Part shown: one piece after another, positions 31,395 through 38,727 of the stretch
Layout of the letters: the number at the start of each line of letters is the position of its first letter
Position numbering within the stretch: the stretch's first letter is position 1
Assembly (NCBI GenBank): GCA_017941735.1
Contig: JAGAVW010000014.1
Location: 1-50,216 of the forward strand
From: Solobacterium sp.
GTDB lineage: Bacteria; Bacillota_I; Bacilli_A; Erysipelotrichales; Erysipelotrichaceae
Direction of reading: 5' to 3'
Length of the DNA: 50,216 nt
Translations under genes and position numbers: made by a program
Notes under the pieces: generated by a model
What the model was told of the DNA's origin: nothing
What the model saw: the letters and a program-made list of their open reading frames with translations, nothing else
Databases searched by the model: none

Positions 31395-31895
31395 ATGAAA
31401 AAATTAATTACATTACTTATTTTATGTTTTACCTTAGCAGGTTGTGCTATGAATACCACTACCGTTGGGCAAGCGGCTGAAAACAATCCTTACTTCTTTG
31501 CGTATGCCTTAAAAGACGCAAGAGACCCCCACACCTATATCGTGGTGGCAGATTTGGAAGCGGATAACATCTATGCACGCACAGCGGAAGAACAACACTA
31601 CTTCACCATTCCACGCGAAAGTGTAGACAAGGTGAAAGACATTGTCTTAGCGAACCCACAACTCTTTACCATGGAGGCTTTAGAAGATTTTGAAGGAGAT
31701 ATCGAAACAGAAAGCATCTTCTATTTCTCAGATGGTAAACAGCAAGTCGAAATTCACGGCATGAATATGACCAAGTATCAAAACTTAGATGAAGCACCAA
31801 ACGCAAAATATATCTTAGGAATCTTTGAAGAAATTAAAGCGATTCTCTTAGATGCAGGCATTGATGAAAGCTATTTAAAGTTAACTTTAGATTAA
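31395..31895 (+). CDS. putative lipoprotein
   Basis: 166 aa. Lipoprotein signal MKKLITLLILCFTLAGC with a clear lipobox (LAGC, Cys17). The rest is a soluble acidic domain (YIVVADLEADNIYARTAEEQHYF, then a ...FFSDGKQQVEIHGMN segment) that I do not recognise. It would be attached to the outer face of the membrane. It is divergent from gtrA and is followed by a strong terminator. Confidence 0.8.
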   Translation: MKKLITLLILCFTLAGCAMNTTTVGQAAENNPYFFAYALKDARDPHTYIVVADLEADNIYARTAEEQHYFTIPRESVDKVKDIVLANPQLFTMEALEDFEGDIETESIFYFSDGKQQVEIHGMNMTKYQNLDEAPNAKYILGIFEEIKAILLDAGIDESYLKLTLD

Positions 31896-31914
31896 TCTAG
31901 TCTCAATGGAAAAC

Positions 31915-31952
31915 AAAAAAAGCTTACTTTCTAGATAAAGTAAGCTTTTTTT
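31915..31952. terminator. bidirectional terminator between lipoprotein genes
   Basis: 16-bp stem (31915-31930 with 31937-31952) with A-rich left and T-rich right arms, between convergent genes. Confidence 0.9.
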
Positions 31953-31970
31953 ATATTTATTTGTATTCTC

Positions 31971-32912
31971 CTACTGCATTCCATTTACTAAGGAATTGAC
32001 TTGATCTGCGGTTAGACCACGACCTTCTGCCCCTGGGTTCATGTTGATGGAATAACGATAATCCCCTGCACTAAAGAGGGCCTTATTGATGCTTTCTCCA
32101 TCTCCCGAACATTGGAGTGTTAAACCCTTTAAGGTCAAATCCCATGTCTTGGAATAGTTGTTATAATCACCCGAAATATCTTCTTCTTGTGTATTGTTTG
32201 ACTTACGAACAATGAGTTCATCATTGACGCTTTCATACAAAACTTCAATGGTCCCTTCCATCGCACGATATTTCCAGAAATTCATTTGTTCTGGCAAAGC
32301 TGCATCTACTGGTGGATCAAGCTTTACGCCAGAGAATTGAATTGCTTCTTGTAAATCTTCTGTTTCAATCCATGGATTCGCAAGACCCATTTCGGTTGCA
32401 CGTGCTTCTTCTGTTAAGAAGACGGATGGCTCTCCTTCCACCTTTTCGTCATACCAAGTTAATTGTCCTTTGCCTACTTCAAAGTAACCTTTGCCATCGT
32501 TATAGTCTTCATGGGTTTCATTAGTATTATCCTCTTTTGAAACAAAATCCGTTTTTACCACATCCTCATAAACAAGACGGTTATTTTTTGGGTCATAAAT
32601 CGCATGAATATCCCAGTGTGAGCTTTCAAATGCACTGGAGCTCCAATCCACCGTAATATCGACTTCTTGCGCATTTACTTTCTTGACTTCCATGACACCA
32701 CGTCCAGCAATCTTCTCATAATAAGTGCCTTCAATCCCTTCTGGCATTTCTACCACTTCCGGTTCGCCAAAGGTAGGTGTTGGAGTTGGAGCTTTAGTAG
32801 CCTCTGGGGTTGGGGTTGGTGTGGTTGTAGCTGTTTCTTGTGGTTTAGCGCATCCAACAAGTAAACACGAACTCACTACACTCAATACAATTCCATATTT
32901 CAATAATTTCAT
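31971..32912 (-). CDS. putative lipoprotein with Thr/Pro linker
   Basis: 313 aa from the ATG at 32912, which has GGGAG 8 nt upstream (an ATG two codons earlier is too close to it). Lipobox LLVGC, then a TPTPTPE..APTPTPTF spacer. Beyond it are two related beta-rich units, the first with GIEGTYYEKIAGRGVMEVKKVNAQEVDITVDWSSS-type content. Surface-attached; function unknown. The linker resembles that of the GH9 protein, suggesting a common wall-spanning design. Confidence 0.8.
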   Translation of the reverse strand: MKLLKYGIVLSVVSSCLLVGCAKPQETATTTPTPTPEATKAPTPTPTFGEPEVVEMPEGIEGTYYEKIAGRGVMEVKKVNAQEVDITVDWSSSAFESSHWDIHAIYDPKNNRLVYEDVVKTDFVSKEDNTNETHEDYNDGKGYFEVGKGQLTWYDEKVEGEPSVFLTEEARATEMGLANPWIETEDLQEAIQFSGVKLDPPVDAALPEQMNFWKYRAMEGTIEVLYESVNDELIVRKSNNTQEEDISGDYNNYSKTWDLTLKGLTLQCSGDGESINKALFSAGDYRYSINMNPGAEGRGLTADQVNSLVNGMQ

Positions 32913-32959
32913 TTTCATCTCTCCCTATGCATTTTTTATAGTAGCACTATTACAATCAT

Positions 32960-32988
32960 TTTTCATTTTTGCGTATTCTACATATAAT
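32960..32988 (+). promoter_or_regulatory. promoter of the STAS-HAD gene
   Basis: TTTTCA (32960-32965), 17-nt spacer, TATAAT (32983-32988). Confidence 0.65.
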
Positions 32989-33021
32989 AAAAATGGCTTA
33001 AATATTAACGAAAGGAAGATA

Positions 33022-34116
33022 ATGTTCAACATTCATACCCTTCAATATGATAAAACCATTACGCATGTGTTAAGTGGACGAATTGATTCCTCAAATGCCA
33101 ATCAATTTGAAGAAGCAATTGAAAAATGCGATTATAAAACTATCCAAAAAATCATTTTTGATTGTACTGACTTAGAATTTATTTCTTCGGCAGGATTGCG
33201 TGTTTTTTTAAAACTTAAAAAACAAATACCAGCCCTTACCAAGATTGAAGTCATCCATGTAAGCCAAGCTGTCAATGAAGTATTTGAATTAACCGGTTTT
33301 GATGGAATCTTTGATTCGATTCAATGTGCGGATCACATAAGTTCTAACATCAAAGCTGTCTTTTTTGATGTCGATGGCACCTTATTCTCTCATCAAAACA
33401 AAGAGATTCCCCAAAGTACCATACAAGCTCTTGCGAAGCTAAGAGATAACGGTATCAAAACGGTGATTTGTTCTGGGCGTATGCTTAATGAATTAGAATT
33501 ACTTCCGGTTTCAAAGATTCCTTTTGATGGGTATCTTACCTTAAATGGGAATATTTGCTTAGATGAGAAGAAACAAATGTTTGCGGGACATAATATCAGT
33601 CCTGAAGAAGTGGAAATCTTAGTCCGTATCTTTCAAGCAAGCCGCATTCCGTTTGTGCTGATTGGCGAAAAGAATCGCTATATCAATTATGTGGATGATA
33701 TTGTGATTGATACCCAAACAAGTACCCAAGGTACCATTCCAGATATTGGCGAATACCAAGGTGAAAAGATTTATCAGTGCTTGGCATTTGTGAAAGATAA
33801 GGAGCGTACAACCTTATCGGAATTATTAGATGAATGCATCATCACAAGTTGGAATGAAACCGGAATTGATATCATCTCTAAACATGGTGGAAAGGCCAAA
33901 GGAATGGAAGCTTATATGGACCATTATGGCATCACTCGTTCCGAAACCATGGCCTTTGGGGATGGGGAAAATGATCTCGAGATGATTCGCTTTGCGGGCA
34001 TTGGTGTTGCGATGGGAAATGCCGTAAAAAGCCTAAAAGATATTGCGGATTATGTCACAACGGATATTGATGAAGATGGCATTGAAAATGCCCTTAAACA
34101 TTTCAATCTTATATAA
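33022..34116 (+). CDS. STAS domain fused to a Cof-type HAD hydrolase
   Basis: 364 aa. Residues 1-105 form a STAS domain like anti-sigma factor antagonists, with VLSGRIDSSNANQFEEAI and the phospho-site region FDCTDLEFISSAGLRVFLK (Ser55/Ser56). Residues 110-364 are a HAD-IIB (Cof) phosphatase: motif I VFFDVDGTL (Asp116, Asp118), motif II VICSGR, the Lys motif in KHGGKAKGMEAYMDHYGI, and motif IV MAFGDGENDLEMI. The start at 33022 has AAAGGAAG upstream. An in-frame extension upstream crosses the promoter and is rejected. The fusion suggests that a phosphatase acting on a small phospho-metabolite is wired to a partner-switching kinase. Confidence 0.88.
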   Translation: MFNIHTLQYDKTITHVLSGRIDSSNANQFEEAIEKCDYKTIQKIIFDCTDLEFISSAGLRVFLKLKKQIPALTKIEVIHVSQAVNEVFELTGFDGIFDSIQCADHISSNIKAVFFDVDGTLFSHQNKEIPQSTIQALAKLRDNGIKTVICSGRMLNELELLPVSKIPFDGYLTLNGNICLDEKKQMFAGHNISPEEVEILVRIFQASRIPFVLIGEKNRYINYVDDIVIDTQTSTQGTIPDIGEYQGEKIYQCLAFVKDKERTTLSELLDECIITSWNETGIDIISKHGGKAKGMEAYMDHYGITRSETMAFGDGENDLEMIRFAGIGVAMGNAVKSLKDIADYVTTDIDEDGIENALKHFNLI

Positions 34117-34117
34117 C

Positions 34118-34143
34118 AAAAGAAGACTTAACAGTCTTCTTTT
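34118..34143. terminator. bidirectional terminator, STAS-HAD / folA
   Basis: 11-bp stem AAAAGAAGACT/AGTCTTCTTTT with loop TAAC between convergent genes. Confidence 0.85.
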
Positions 34144-34607
34144 CGTTTCATCTCGCGATATATAAAGTCTTCGTATTCCACTTCTTTTGTGATATCCCAA
34201 TCTTCTAACTTAAAGATATCAAAATAGGTATCTACTTCATACTCCCCTTTCACAAAAGAGATGAGTGCCTTTTTACAATAGGGATAAGCTTGTCGGTAGA
34301 TTGAGGCCCCACCACATACGATGATGGTTTCTTCTGTATTTTCATGTTCTTTTAAGAAAGCCTCTAAATCATAGATGACACATGCATCTTCATCTTCTAC
34401 TTTATAATTTGAATCACTCGAACAAACCACAATTTTACGGTCTACCAGTTTACGTGGTAACCCATCATAAGTAGTTTGTCCCATCAATAAGGTTTGATGG
34501 AGGGTGTTTTCTTTAAAGAGTTTTAACTCTTCTTTTAGATGCCAAGGTAAAGCTCCTTTGTAGCCAATGCCTTGGTTTTCATCCATCGCAATACTGATTA
34601 CAAACAT
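34128..34607 (-). CDS. folA: dihydrofolate reductase
   Basis: 159 aa, normal DHFR length. FVISIAMDENQGIGYKGALPWHLKEELKLFKENTL holds the substrate-binding acidic residue and the Trp-His after ALPW. QTTYDGLPRKLVDRKIVVCSS and IIVCGGASIYRQAYPYCKKALIS contain the NADPH-binding Gly-Gly. It regenerates tetrahydrofolate used by thymidylate synthase; its ATG overlaps the thyA stop by 1 nt, the usual coupling. Confidence 0.97.
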   Translation of the reverse strand: MFVISIAMDENQGIGYKGALPWHLKEELKLFKENTLHQTLLMGQTTYDGLPRKLVDRKIVVCSSDSNYKVEDEDACVIYDLEAFLKEHENTEETIIVCGGASIYRQAYPYCKKALISFVKGEYEVDTYFDIFKLEDWDITKEVEYEDFIYREMKRKEDC

Positions 34608-35479
34608 TACACACTCACCTTCCCTTTAATAGCAGGCCATGGATCATAATCCACAAGTTCAAAGTCTTCATAGGTAAAGTCTCTAATATCTTTCACTTCT
34701 GGATTAATAATCATTTTTGGTAAGGGGCGTGGTTCACGTTGGAGTTGTTCTTTGATGAGGTCAATGTGGTCATTATAAATATGTAAATCGCCAAAGGTAT
34801 GTACCATTTCATATGGTTCATAACCACATACTTGTGCTACCATCATCAACAAGAGCGCATAAGAAGCAATGTTGAATGGAACACCCAAGAAGGTATCGGC
34901 ACTTCTTTGGTATAACTGTAATGATAATTTCTTTTGGTCTGAACTGACATAGAATTGAAAAAACGCATGACAAGCAGGTAATGCCATTTCTTCCACTTGG
35001 GCAGGATTATACGCAACTACGATATGACGTCTCGAGAAGGGATTGGTTTTTAGTTGTTCAATCACATTCATTAATTGATCGGTCCCAAAAAAATCACGCC
35101 ATTGTTTGCCATAAACAGGACCTAAATCGCCCCACTCTTTCGCAAATTCATCATCTTCACGAATCCGTTCAATGAATTTTTCCATGGTTTCTCCCTTGTA
35201 GGCATCGGATTTTTTGTATTTATCATAGGGCCAATCATTCCAAATCTTCACGTTCTTTTTAACGAGTGGCTGAATATTTGTACAACCACTAATAAACCAT
35301 AAGAGCTCTTCCGCTATGCCACGGAAGAATGTCTTTTTTGTGGTAAGCAGTGGAAAGCCTTCTTCTAAGTTATAACGTGTTTGGTAACCAAAACAGGAAA
35401 TGGTACCTGTTCCAGTTCGATCTTTTCTCTCTTGCCCATTTTCTAAAATATAACGGCACATATCTAAATATTGTTTCAT
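34607..35479 (-). CDS. thyA: thymidylate synthase
   Basis: 290 aa ThyA-type enzyme methylating dUMP to dTMP. Visible blocks: [29 protein letters not shown], the nucleophile Cys in [30 protein letters not shown] with the dUMP-binding Arg-Ser-x-Asp, and GDLHIYNDH. Start at the ATG 35479 with GGAGAA 6 nt upstream; the TTG two codons earlier is rejected. Confidence 0.97.
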   Translation of the reverse strand: MKQYLDMCRYILENGQERKDRTGTGTISCFGYQTRYNLEEGFPLLTTKKTFFRGIAEELLWFISGCTNIQPLVKKNVKIWNDWPYDKYKKSDAYKGETMEKFIERIREDDEFAKEWGDLGPVYGKQWRDFFGTDQLMNVIEQLKTNPFSRRHIVVAYNPAQVEEMALPACHAFFQFYVSSDQKKLSLQLYQRSADTFLGVPFNIASYALLLMMVAQVCGYEPYEMVHTFGDLHIYNDHIDLIKEQLQREPRPLPKMIINPEVKDIRDFTYEDFELVDYDPWPAIKGKVSV

Positions 35480-35501
35480 GGTCAATTCTCCTAATGAAGT
35501 A

Positions 35502-35507
35502 ATTATA
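35502..35507 (-). promoter_or_regulatory. thyA -10 element
   Basis: TATAAT on the minus strand, 22 nt before the thyA ATG; no clear -35. Confidence 0.5.
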
Positions 35508-35540
35508 AATCATTTCGTTATAGAAACGAATGAAAGTCAA

Positions 35541-35568
35541 AAAGAAAAGGAATCCTCGGCAGGATTCC
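35541..35568 (-). terminator. terminator upstream of thyA
   Basis: GGAATCCT/AGGATTCC stem with loop GCCG, followed on the minus strand by TTTTCTTTTT. It ends transcripts from the DUF202 side, or a small RNA, before the thyA promoter. Confidence 0.85.
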
Positions 35569-35764
35569 GTTTCAGATAGGGGGAAAGAAATATCAATTTC
35601 TCTTTTTACACTTATATCATACACATAAGTTATGTAGAAATGATGTAAGTTTTGTGAAAGATTGGTGAAAATTTTCATTCCATATTTTGGCTTATTTTAG
35701 GGCTTTTTTGCGTATCACAGCCTTAAACATGTGCCAATTATGAAATGTTTTTCAAACTTCTCCC
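35569..35764 (-). other. intergenic stretch, possible 3' UTR or small RNA
   Basis: About 195 nt without a convincing gene between the DUF202 stop and a strong minus-strand terminator. A TATGAT/TATAAG cluster near 35615-35632 could be a -10 for a short transcript ending at the terminator; no good -35 is seen. Confidence 0.3.
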
Positions 35765-36031
35765 CTACTCTTTGGAATCAGAATATTCATTTAAATCTTT
35801 CTTGACACGCCAATAACGAACAACTCCAATTACAAGTAAAGGAATTGCGAGTATCAACAAGAGAATCGCAATTGGATGAACCCATGCAAGATCTACGAAT
35901 TTTAATAAAGCCACACCTGCGGAAACCATCCCAATAAATGTTCTTAAGTAAGCAAGAATCGTTCTTTCATTTGCTAAATAGGTACGGTCTAACGCAAGCT
36001 TATCACGCTCATTGATGAGTTTTTTATCCAT
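35765..36031 (-). CDS. DUF202 small membrane protein
   Basis: 88 aa with the DUF202 core DRTYLANERTILAYLRTFIGMVSAGVALLKF and a second and third hydrophobic helix (HPIAILLLILAIPLLVIGVVRYW). The family is small inner-membrane proteins, some linked to polyphosphate polymerases (Vtc1-like); no VTC gene is nearby. Single gene with terminators on both sides. Confidence 0.88.
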   Translation of the reverse strand: MDKKLINERDKLALDRTYLANERTILAYLRTFIGMVSAGVALLKFVDLAWVHPIAILLLILAIPLLVIGVVRYWRVKKDLNEYSDSKE

Positions 36032-36096
36032 ATTGCTTCCCTCCGATGCTTACTATTCTACTCTATTTTTTATAAATGGAATACGTATTCACAAAA

Positions 36097-36124
36097 AAGA
36101 AGAAAACAAGTGTTTTCTTCTTTA
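36097..36124 (-). terminator. terminator of the peroxide-defence operon
   Basis: AAAGAAGAAAAC/GTTTTCTTCTTT stem, loop ACTT, with a T6 run on the minus strand; overlaps the stop of the 49-aa gene. Confidence 0.85.
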
Positions 36125-36271
36125 GTCTCTACGTTTCTCTTTTGAAACCCATACATGCCACTTTGGTGCTTTGGGCATGGGTTCCCCTTTGATTAAAGCA
36201 GCAATCACACGACGATGCACAAATGCGCAACATACCACTAATAAACAAACAATAATCCAAAATGTTTTCAT
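36122..36271 (-). CDS. small single-helix membrane protein
   Basis: 49 aa. Hydrophobic helix MKTFWIIVCLLVVCCAFVHRR, then KGEPMPKAPKWHVW and a basic end KEKRRD. GGGTG is 5 nt before the ATG, 12 nt after the flavoprotein stop, and a terminator overlaps its own stop. That context supports a real last gene of the operon. The two adjacent Cys in the helix are notable. Function unknown. Confidence 0.7.
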   Translation of the reverse strand: MKTFWIIVCLLVVCCAFVHRRVIAALIKGEPMPKAPKWHVWVSKEKRRD

Positions 36272-36283
36272 TGATTCACCCTT

Positions 36284-36925
36284 TTAGCAATTCTCTGCTA
36301 ATAAAATTCCTTTCTTATAAACTTCTTCACATTCTTTTGGAAAAATAGTTTCATGTCGTAATTTCTTATTCTCTTTATTAAACATCGACCATTGCCAATC
36401 AGTTTGATCATAGTCTTTGATTTGTAGTGTATCCCCACTTACAAATACTTCTGTTGGTCCAACAAAGCGATTCAATGTTGCTTGGTAATGTCCTAATAAA
36501 TCTAGATAACTTGTATCAGGTGCATTGCTAGTCATGATAAGTAAAACAGGAATCAAGCGTTCATTACAACATGGCTTCTCCAAATTGTAGGTGAGATTCT
36601 GAAAGATTAAGCGCTCATACAAGGCACGAAAAGATGCGGTTAATTCTCCTAAATAATTCGGAGATCCTAAGATTAATGCATCTGCATTTCGAATCGCATC
36701 TAATACAGGTGTCAATCCATCCTTACAAACACAATGGCCCTTAAACTTCTCTTTTTTGCATCCAAAACAAGAGATACAACCGGTATACTTTTCTAATTGA
36801 AATAAATCAAAACATTCTACCGTAGCACCAGTTGTTTCTGCGCCACGAATGGCTTCCTTTAATAATGTATCTGTGTTCCAACCTTTACGTGGACCTGCAT
36901 TTACTACGACAATCTTTTTACTCAT
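36284..36925 (-). CDS. iron-sulphur flavoprotein-like NADPH-dependent FMN reductase
   Basis: 213 aa. FMN-binding opening VVVNAGPRKGWNTDTLLKEA and GSPNYLGELTASFRALYERL form the flavodoxin-like fold. The Cys-rich GCISCFGCKKEKFKGHCVCKDGL between them is the iron-sulphur-binding insertion of Isf-type proteins. It may supply electrons for detoxifying O2 or peroxide. Its ATG (36925) overlaps the peroxidase stop by 4 nt. Confidence 0.85.
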   Translation of the reverse strand: MSKKIVVVNAGPRKGWNTDTLLKEAIRGAETTGATVECFDLFQLEKYTGCISCFGCKKEKFKGHCVCKDGLTPVLDAIRNADALILGSPNYLGELTASFRALYERLIFQNLTYNLEKPCCNERLIPVLLIMTSNAPDTSYLDLLGHYQATLNRFVGPTEVFVSGDTLQIKDYDQTDWQWSMFNKENKKLRHETIFPKECEEVYKKGILLAENC

Positions 36926-37461
36926 AGTAATGCCTTGACACACGCTTCTACTTCTGCCATATCTGCAGTTGGTTCAAAACGTGCAACAACATTACCTTCA
37001 CGGTCAATCACAAATTTTGTGAAGTTCCATTTGATATCAGGATTCTTATCCCAGTTTGGATCTGCTTCTGCAAACATCTTTTCTAATGCTTCTTTGTATT
37101 CATGATTGCCAAATCCTTCAAATTCTTTTTGTGATTTCAAATAAGTATAAAGAGGTAACTCATTTTCTCCATTTACATCTGCTTTTTTCATTTGTGGGAA
37201 TGTGGTATTGAAATGCATGGTACAGAATTCATGGATTTCTTCATCACTACCCGGTGCTTGTCCACCAAATTGGTTACAAGGAATATCTAGTATTTCTAAA
37301 CCTTGTTCGTGATAATCACGGTACATTTGTTCAATTGGTGCATATTGCGGTGTAAACCCACAACCTGTTGCCGTATTCACGACAAGAATCACTTTTCCTT
37401 TATAGTCGGAGAGATTTAATTCATCGCCTTTTCCTGTTGTAATTGTGTAATCGTAAATCAT
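36922..37461 (-). CDS. glutathione peroxidase-family thiol peroxidase
   Basis: 179 aa Gpx/BsaA family. The peroxidatic Cys34 is in NTATGCGFTPQY, Gln in CNQFGGQAPGS, and the Trp-Asn in IKWNFTKF complete the catalytic tetrad. It uses Cys, not selenocysteine. Such bacterial enzymes generally use thioredoxin-type donors and reduce peroxides. It is in an operon with a ferritin-like protein and an iron-sulphur flavoprotein. Confidence 0.95.
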   Translation of the reverse strand: MIYDYTITTGKGDELNLSDYKGKVILVVNTATGCGFTPQYAPIEQMYRDYHEQGLEILDIPCNQFGGQAPGSDEEIHEFCTMHFNTTFPQMKKADVNGENELPLYTYLKSQKEFEGFGNHEYKEALEKMFAEADPNWDKNPDIKWNFTKFVIDREGNVVARFEPTADMAEVEACVKALL

Positions 37462-37480
37462 GTTACTGCCTCCTTAAAGC

Positions 37481-37660
37481 TTATTTTGCTGGTTCCCATT
37501 TACAGCGTACAGGGGATACAATCGCGCCTTCTTTTTTCAATTCTGCGAATGCTTTATCGACCACTTTACGGTCTAAGCCTGTTAGCTCTGCCACTTTTCC
37601 TGCATTGAGTGGTTCCCCTGCTTTTTTCATTGCTTTTAAAATTGTTTCTTTTTCGTTCAT
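37481..37660 (-). CDS. small winged-helix protein
   Basis: 59 aa from the ATG at 37660 (AGGAG upstream). NEKETILKAMKKAGEPLNAGKVAELTGLDRKVVDKAFAELKKEGAIVSPVRCKWEPAK is one winged-helix unit, cited here by its parts: recognition helix DRKVVDKAFAELKKEG and a wing ending in Cys. It may be a DNA-binding regulator of its operon. The single Cys near the C-terminus could allow redox sensing (inference). Confidence 0.75.
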   Translation of the reverse strand: MNEKETILKAMKKAGEPLNAGKVAELTGLDRKVVDKAFAELKKEGAIVSPVRCKWEPAK

Positions 37661-37671
37661 GTTCTTATCTC

Positions 37672-38127
37672 CTATAGTTGTTGTAACAACCAATTCTGTT
37701 TTCCAATCTTTTCGATTAGTTCTAATTGTGTTTCACCCCAATACATATCTTCTTCTTCATCGAGGTAATATTCTTTTAAGATATCGTATGTTGCATAATC
37801 ATCTCTTGCTTCTTCGGTGATTTCTTTTAGCCAAGCTAAACCATCTTTAGAAACTTGTAAATCATACTTAACCCAATCCACTGGGTCCATGCATACAGGT
37901 CCTTCTTTTTTTGCTTCGAGTTTTACTTCACAGCCATAATCTAATAAGCGATCAATGCACTTATCTACATAGCCACGCTCTTCGGTTGCATGTTCTGCAT
38001 ATTTTTCAGCTAACTTTGTAAAACCTTGACTTGCAAAAATACGTGATTGTAATTGATGTCCATCTGCTTGTTGTGCTAAATCTGTAACAATAATTTGTAA
38101 ACCTTCTAATACTTTTTTGTTTGCCAT
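37672..38127 (-). CDS. ferritin-like (bacterioferritin/Dps-type) protein
   Basis: 151 aa, mostly helical. The QSRIFASQGFTKLAEKYAEHATEERGYVDKCIDRLL helix pair supplies Glu and His ligands, and LKEYYLDEEEDMYWGETQLELIEKIG is the matching acidic pair in the second half. This fits a four-helix ferritin-like protein storing iron and consuming peroxide. The start at 38127 has GAGGAGG upstream. First gene of the peroxide-defence operon; a 31-bp palindrome covers its -10. Confidence 0.8.
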   Translation of the reverse strand: MANKKVLEGLQIIVTDLAQQADGHQLQSRIFASQGFTKLAEKYAEHATEERGYVDKCIDRLLDYGCEVKLEAKKEGPVCMDPVDWVKYDLQVSKDGLAWLKEITEEARDDYATYDILKEYYLDEEEDMYWGETQLELIEKIGKQNWLLQQL

Positions 38128-38148
38128 AGTAGCCTCCTCTGTTTTTTT

Positions 38149-38179
38149 AGATTGCATAAAATTATATTTTATGCAATCT
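38149..38179 (-). promoter_or_regulatory. 31-bp palindromic operator over the ferritin operon promoter
   Basis: Perfect 13-bp arms AGATTGCATAAAA (38149-38161) and TTTTATGCAATCT (38167-38179) with a 5-nt centre. The minus-strand -10 TATAAT lies in the centre. A repressor bound here would block transcription; peroxide or metal control (PerR/Fur-like) is an inference. Confidence 0.75.
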
Positions 38180-38289
38180 TTATACATACATAATACCCAA
38201 TTTTTAAAAAAGTGCAACAAAAAAATAAAAAATTTTAGCGTGAGCATCTACTGTCATTAAGTTTGTTTTAATTAGAATCTTTAATAAAC

Positions 38290-38319
38290 TTGCGTTTTTA
38301 TCCACTACAATCATATGAT
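38290..38319 (+). promoter_or_regulatory. tRNA promoter
   Basis: TTGCGT (38290-38295), 18-nt spacer, TATGAT (38314-38319), about 40 nt before the tRNA fragment. Confidence 0.65.
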
Positions 38320-38360
38320 ATACATGCGCTTAAAACAGAATACGAAGCGCACCTATACTT

Positions 38361-38400
38361 CTCGATGTAGCTCAGCTGGATAGAGCACGAGCCTCCTAAG
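38361..38400 (+). pseudogene. 5' half of tRNA-Arg(CCT), split by integration
   Basis: GTAGCTCAGCTGGATAGAGC is an intact D-arm region, followed by an anticodon 5' strand CGAGC and loop CTCCTAA with anticodon CCT. The expected pairing strand GCTCG and the T-arm are missing; sequence after CTCCTAAG diverges. This looks like the left half of the host tRNA gene. Confidence 0.75.
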
Positions 38401-38472
38401 GGCTTGTTGGAACATAGACTTAAATCACTAATCTCCCGGTACCTCAGATGGATAGAGGGTTCGCCTCCTAAG
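38391..38472. repeat. att-like direct repeat GCCTCCTAAG
   Basis: The 10-bp anticodon core GCCTCCTAAG occurs at 38391-38400 (split tRNA) and 38463-38472 (complete tRNA). It is the likely crossover core of the adjacent integrase. Confidence 0.55.
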
Positions 38473-38509
38473 CGAAACGCCAGCGGTTCGAATCCGCTCC
38501 GGGAGGCCA
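38433..38509 (+). tRNA. tRNA-Arg(CCT), complete
   Basis: Acceptor stem CTCCCGG/CCGGGAG, D-arm around CAGATGGATAG, anticodon stem TTCGC/GCGAA with loop CTCCTAA (anticodon CCT), T-arm AGCGGTTCGAATCCGCT, discriminator G and encoded CCA (38507-38509). Confidence 0.95.
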
Positions 38510-38518
38510 TGTAAGTTA

Positions 38519-38558
38519 CGCTGTAAGCCGATAAATAAAGGGTTTACAGCGTTTTTCT
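38519..38558 (+). terminator. tRNA terminator
   Basis: CGCTGTAA...TTTACAGCG stem followed by TTTTT. Confidence 0.75.
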
Positions 38559-38640
38559 ATTTTCAAGTTGACCTCCGTTTGTCAACTGGTTTTACAAGTT
38601 TAGTAGTTCTGTTTTTGCAAACATTTCTACAGCAATTTTG

Positions 38641-38713
38641 GCCAACACTTTTTTGAAATTTTAGTAAATTGTTGGCAAATTGACCGTTTTGCCAACATTT
38701 TTTTGTTGGCAAA
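38641..38713. repeat. repeated GCCAACA/TGTTGGC motifs next to the integrase
   Basis: GCCAACA(C/T)TTTTTTG occurs at 38641-38655 and 38691-38705, and TTGTTGGCAAA at 38669-38679 and 38703-38713, the last two forming a hairpin. Their position between att core and int suits integrase arm-type binding sites. Confidence 0.5.
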
Positions 38714-38727
38714 CTAGAATTTTCAAT

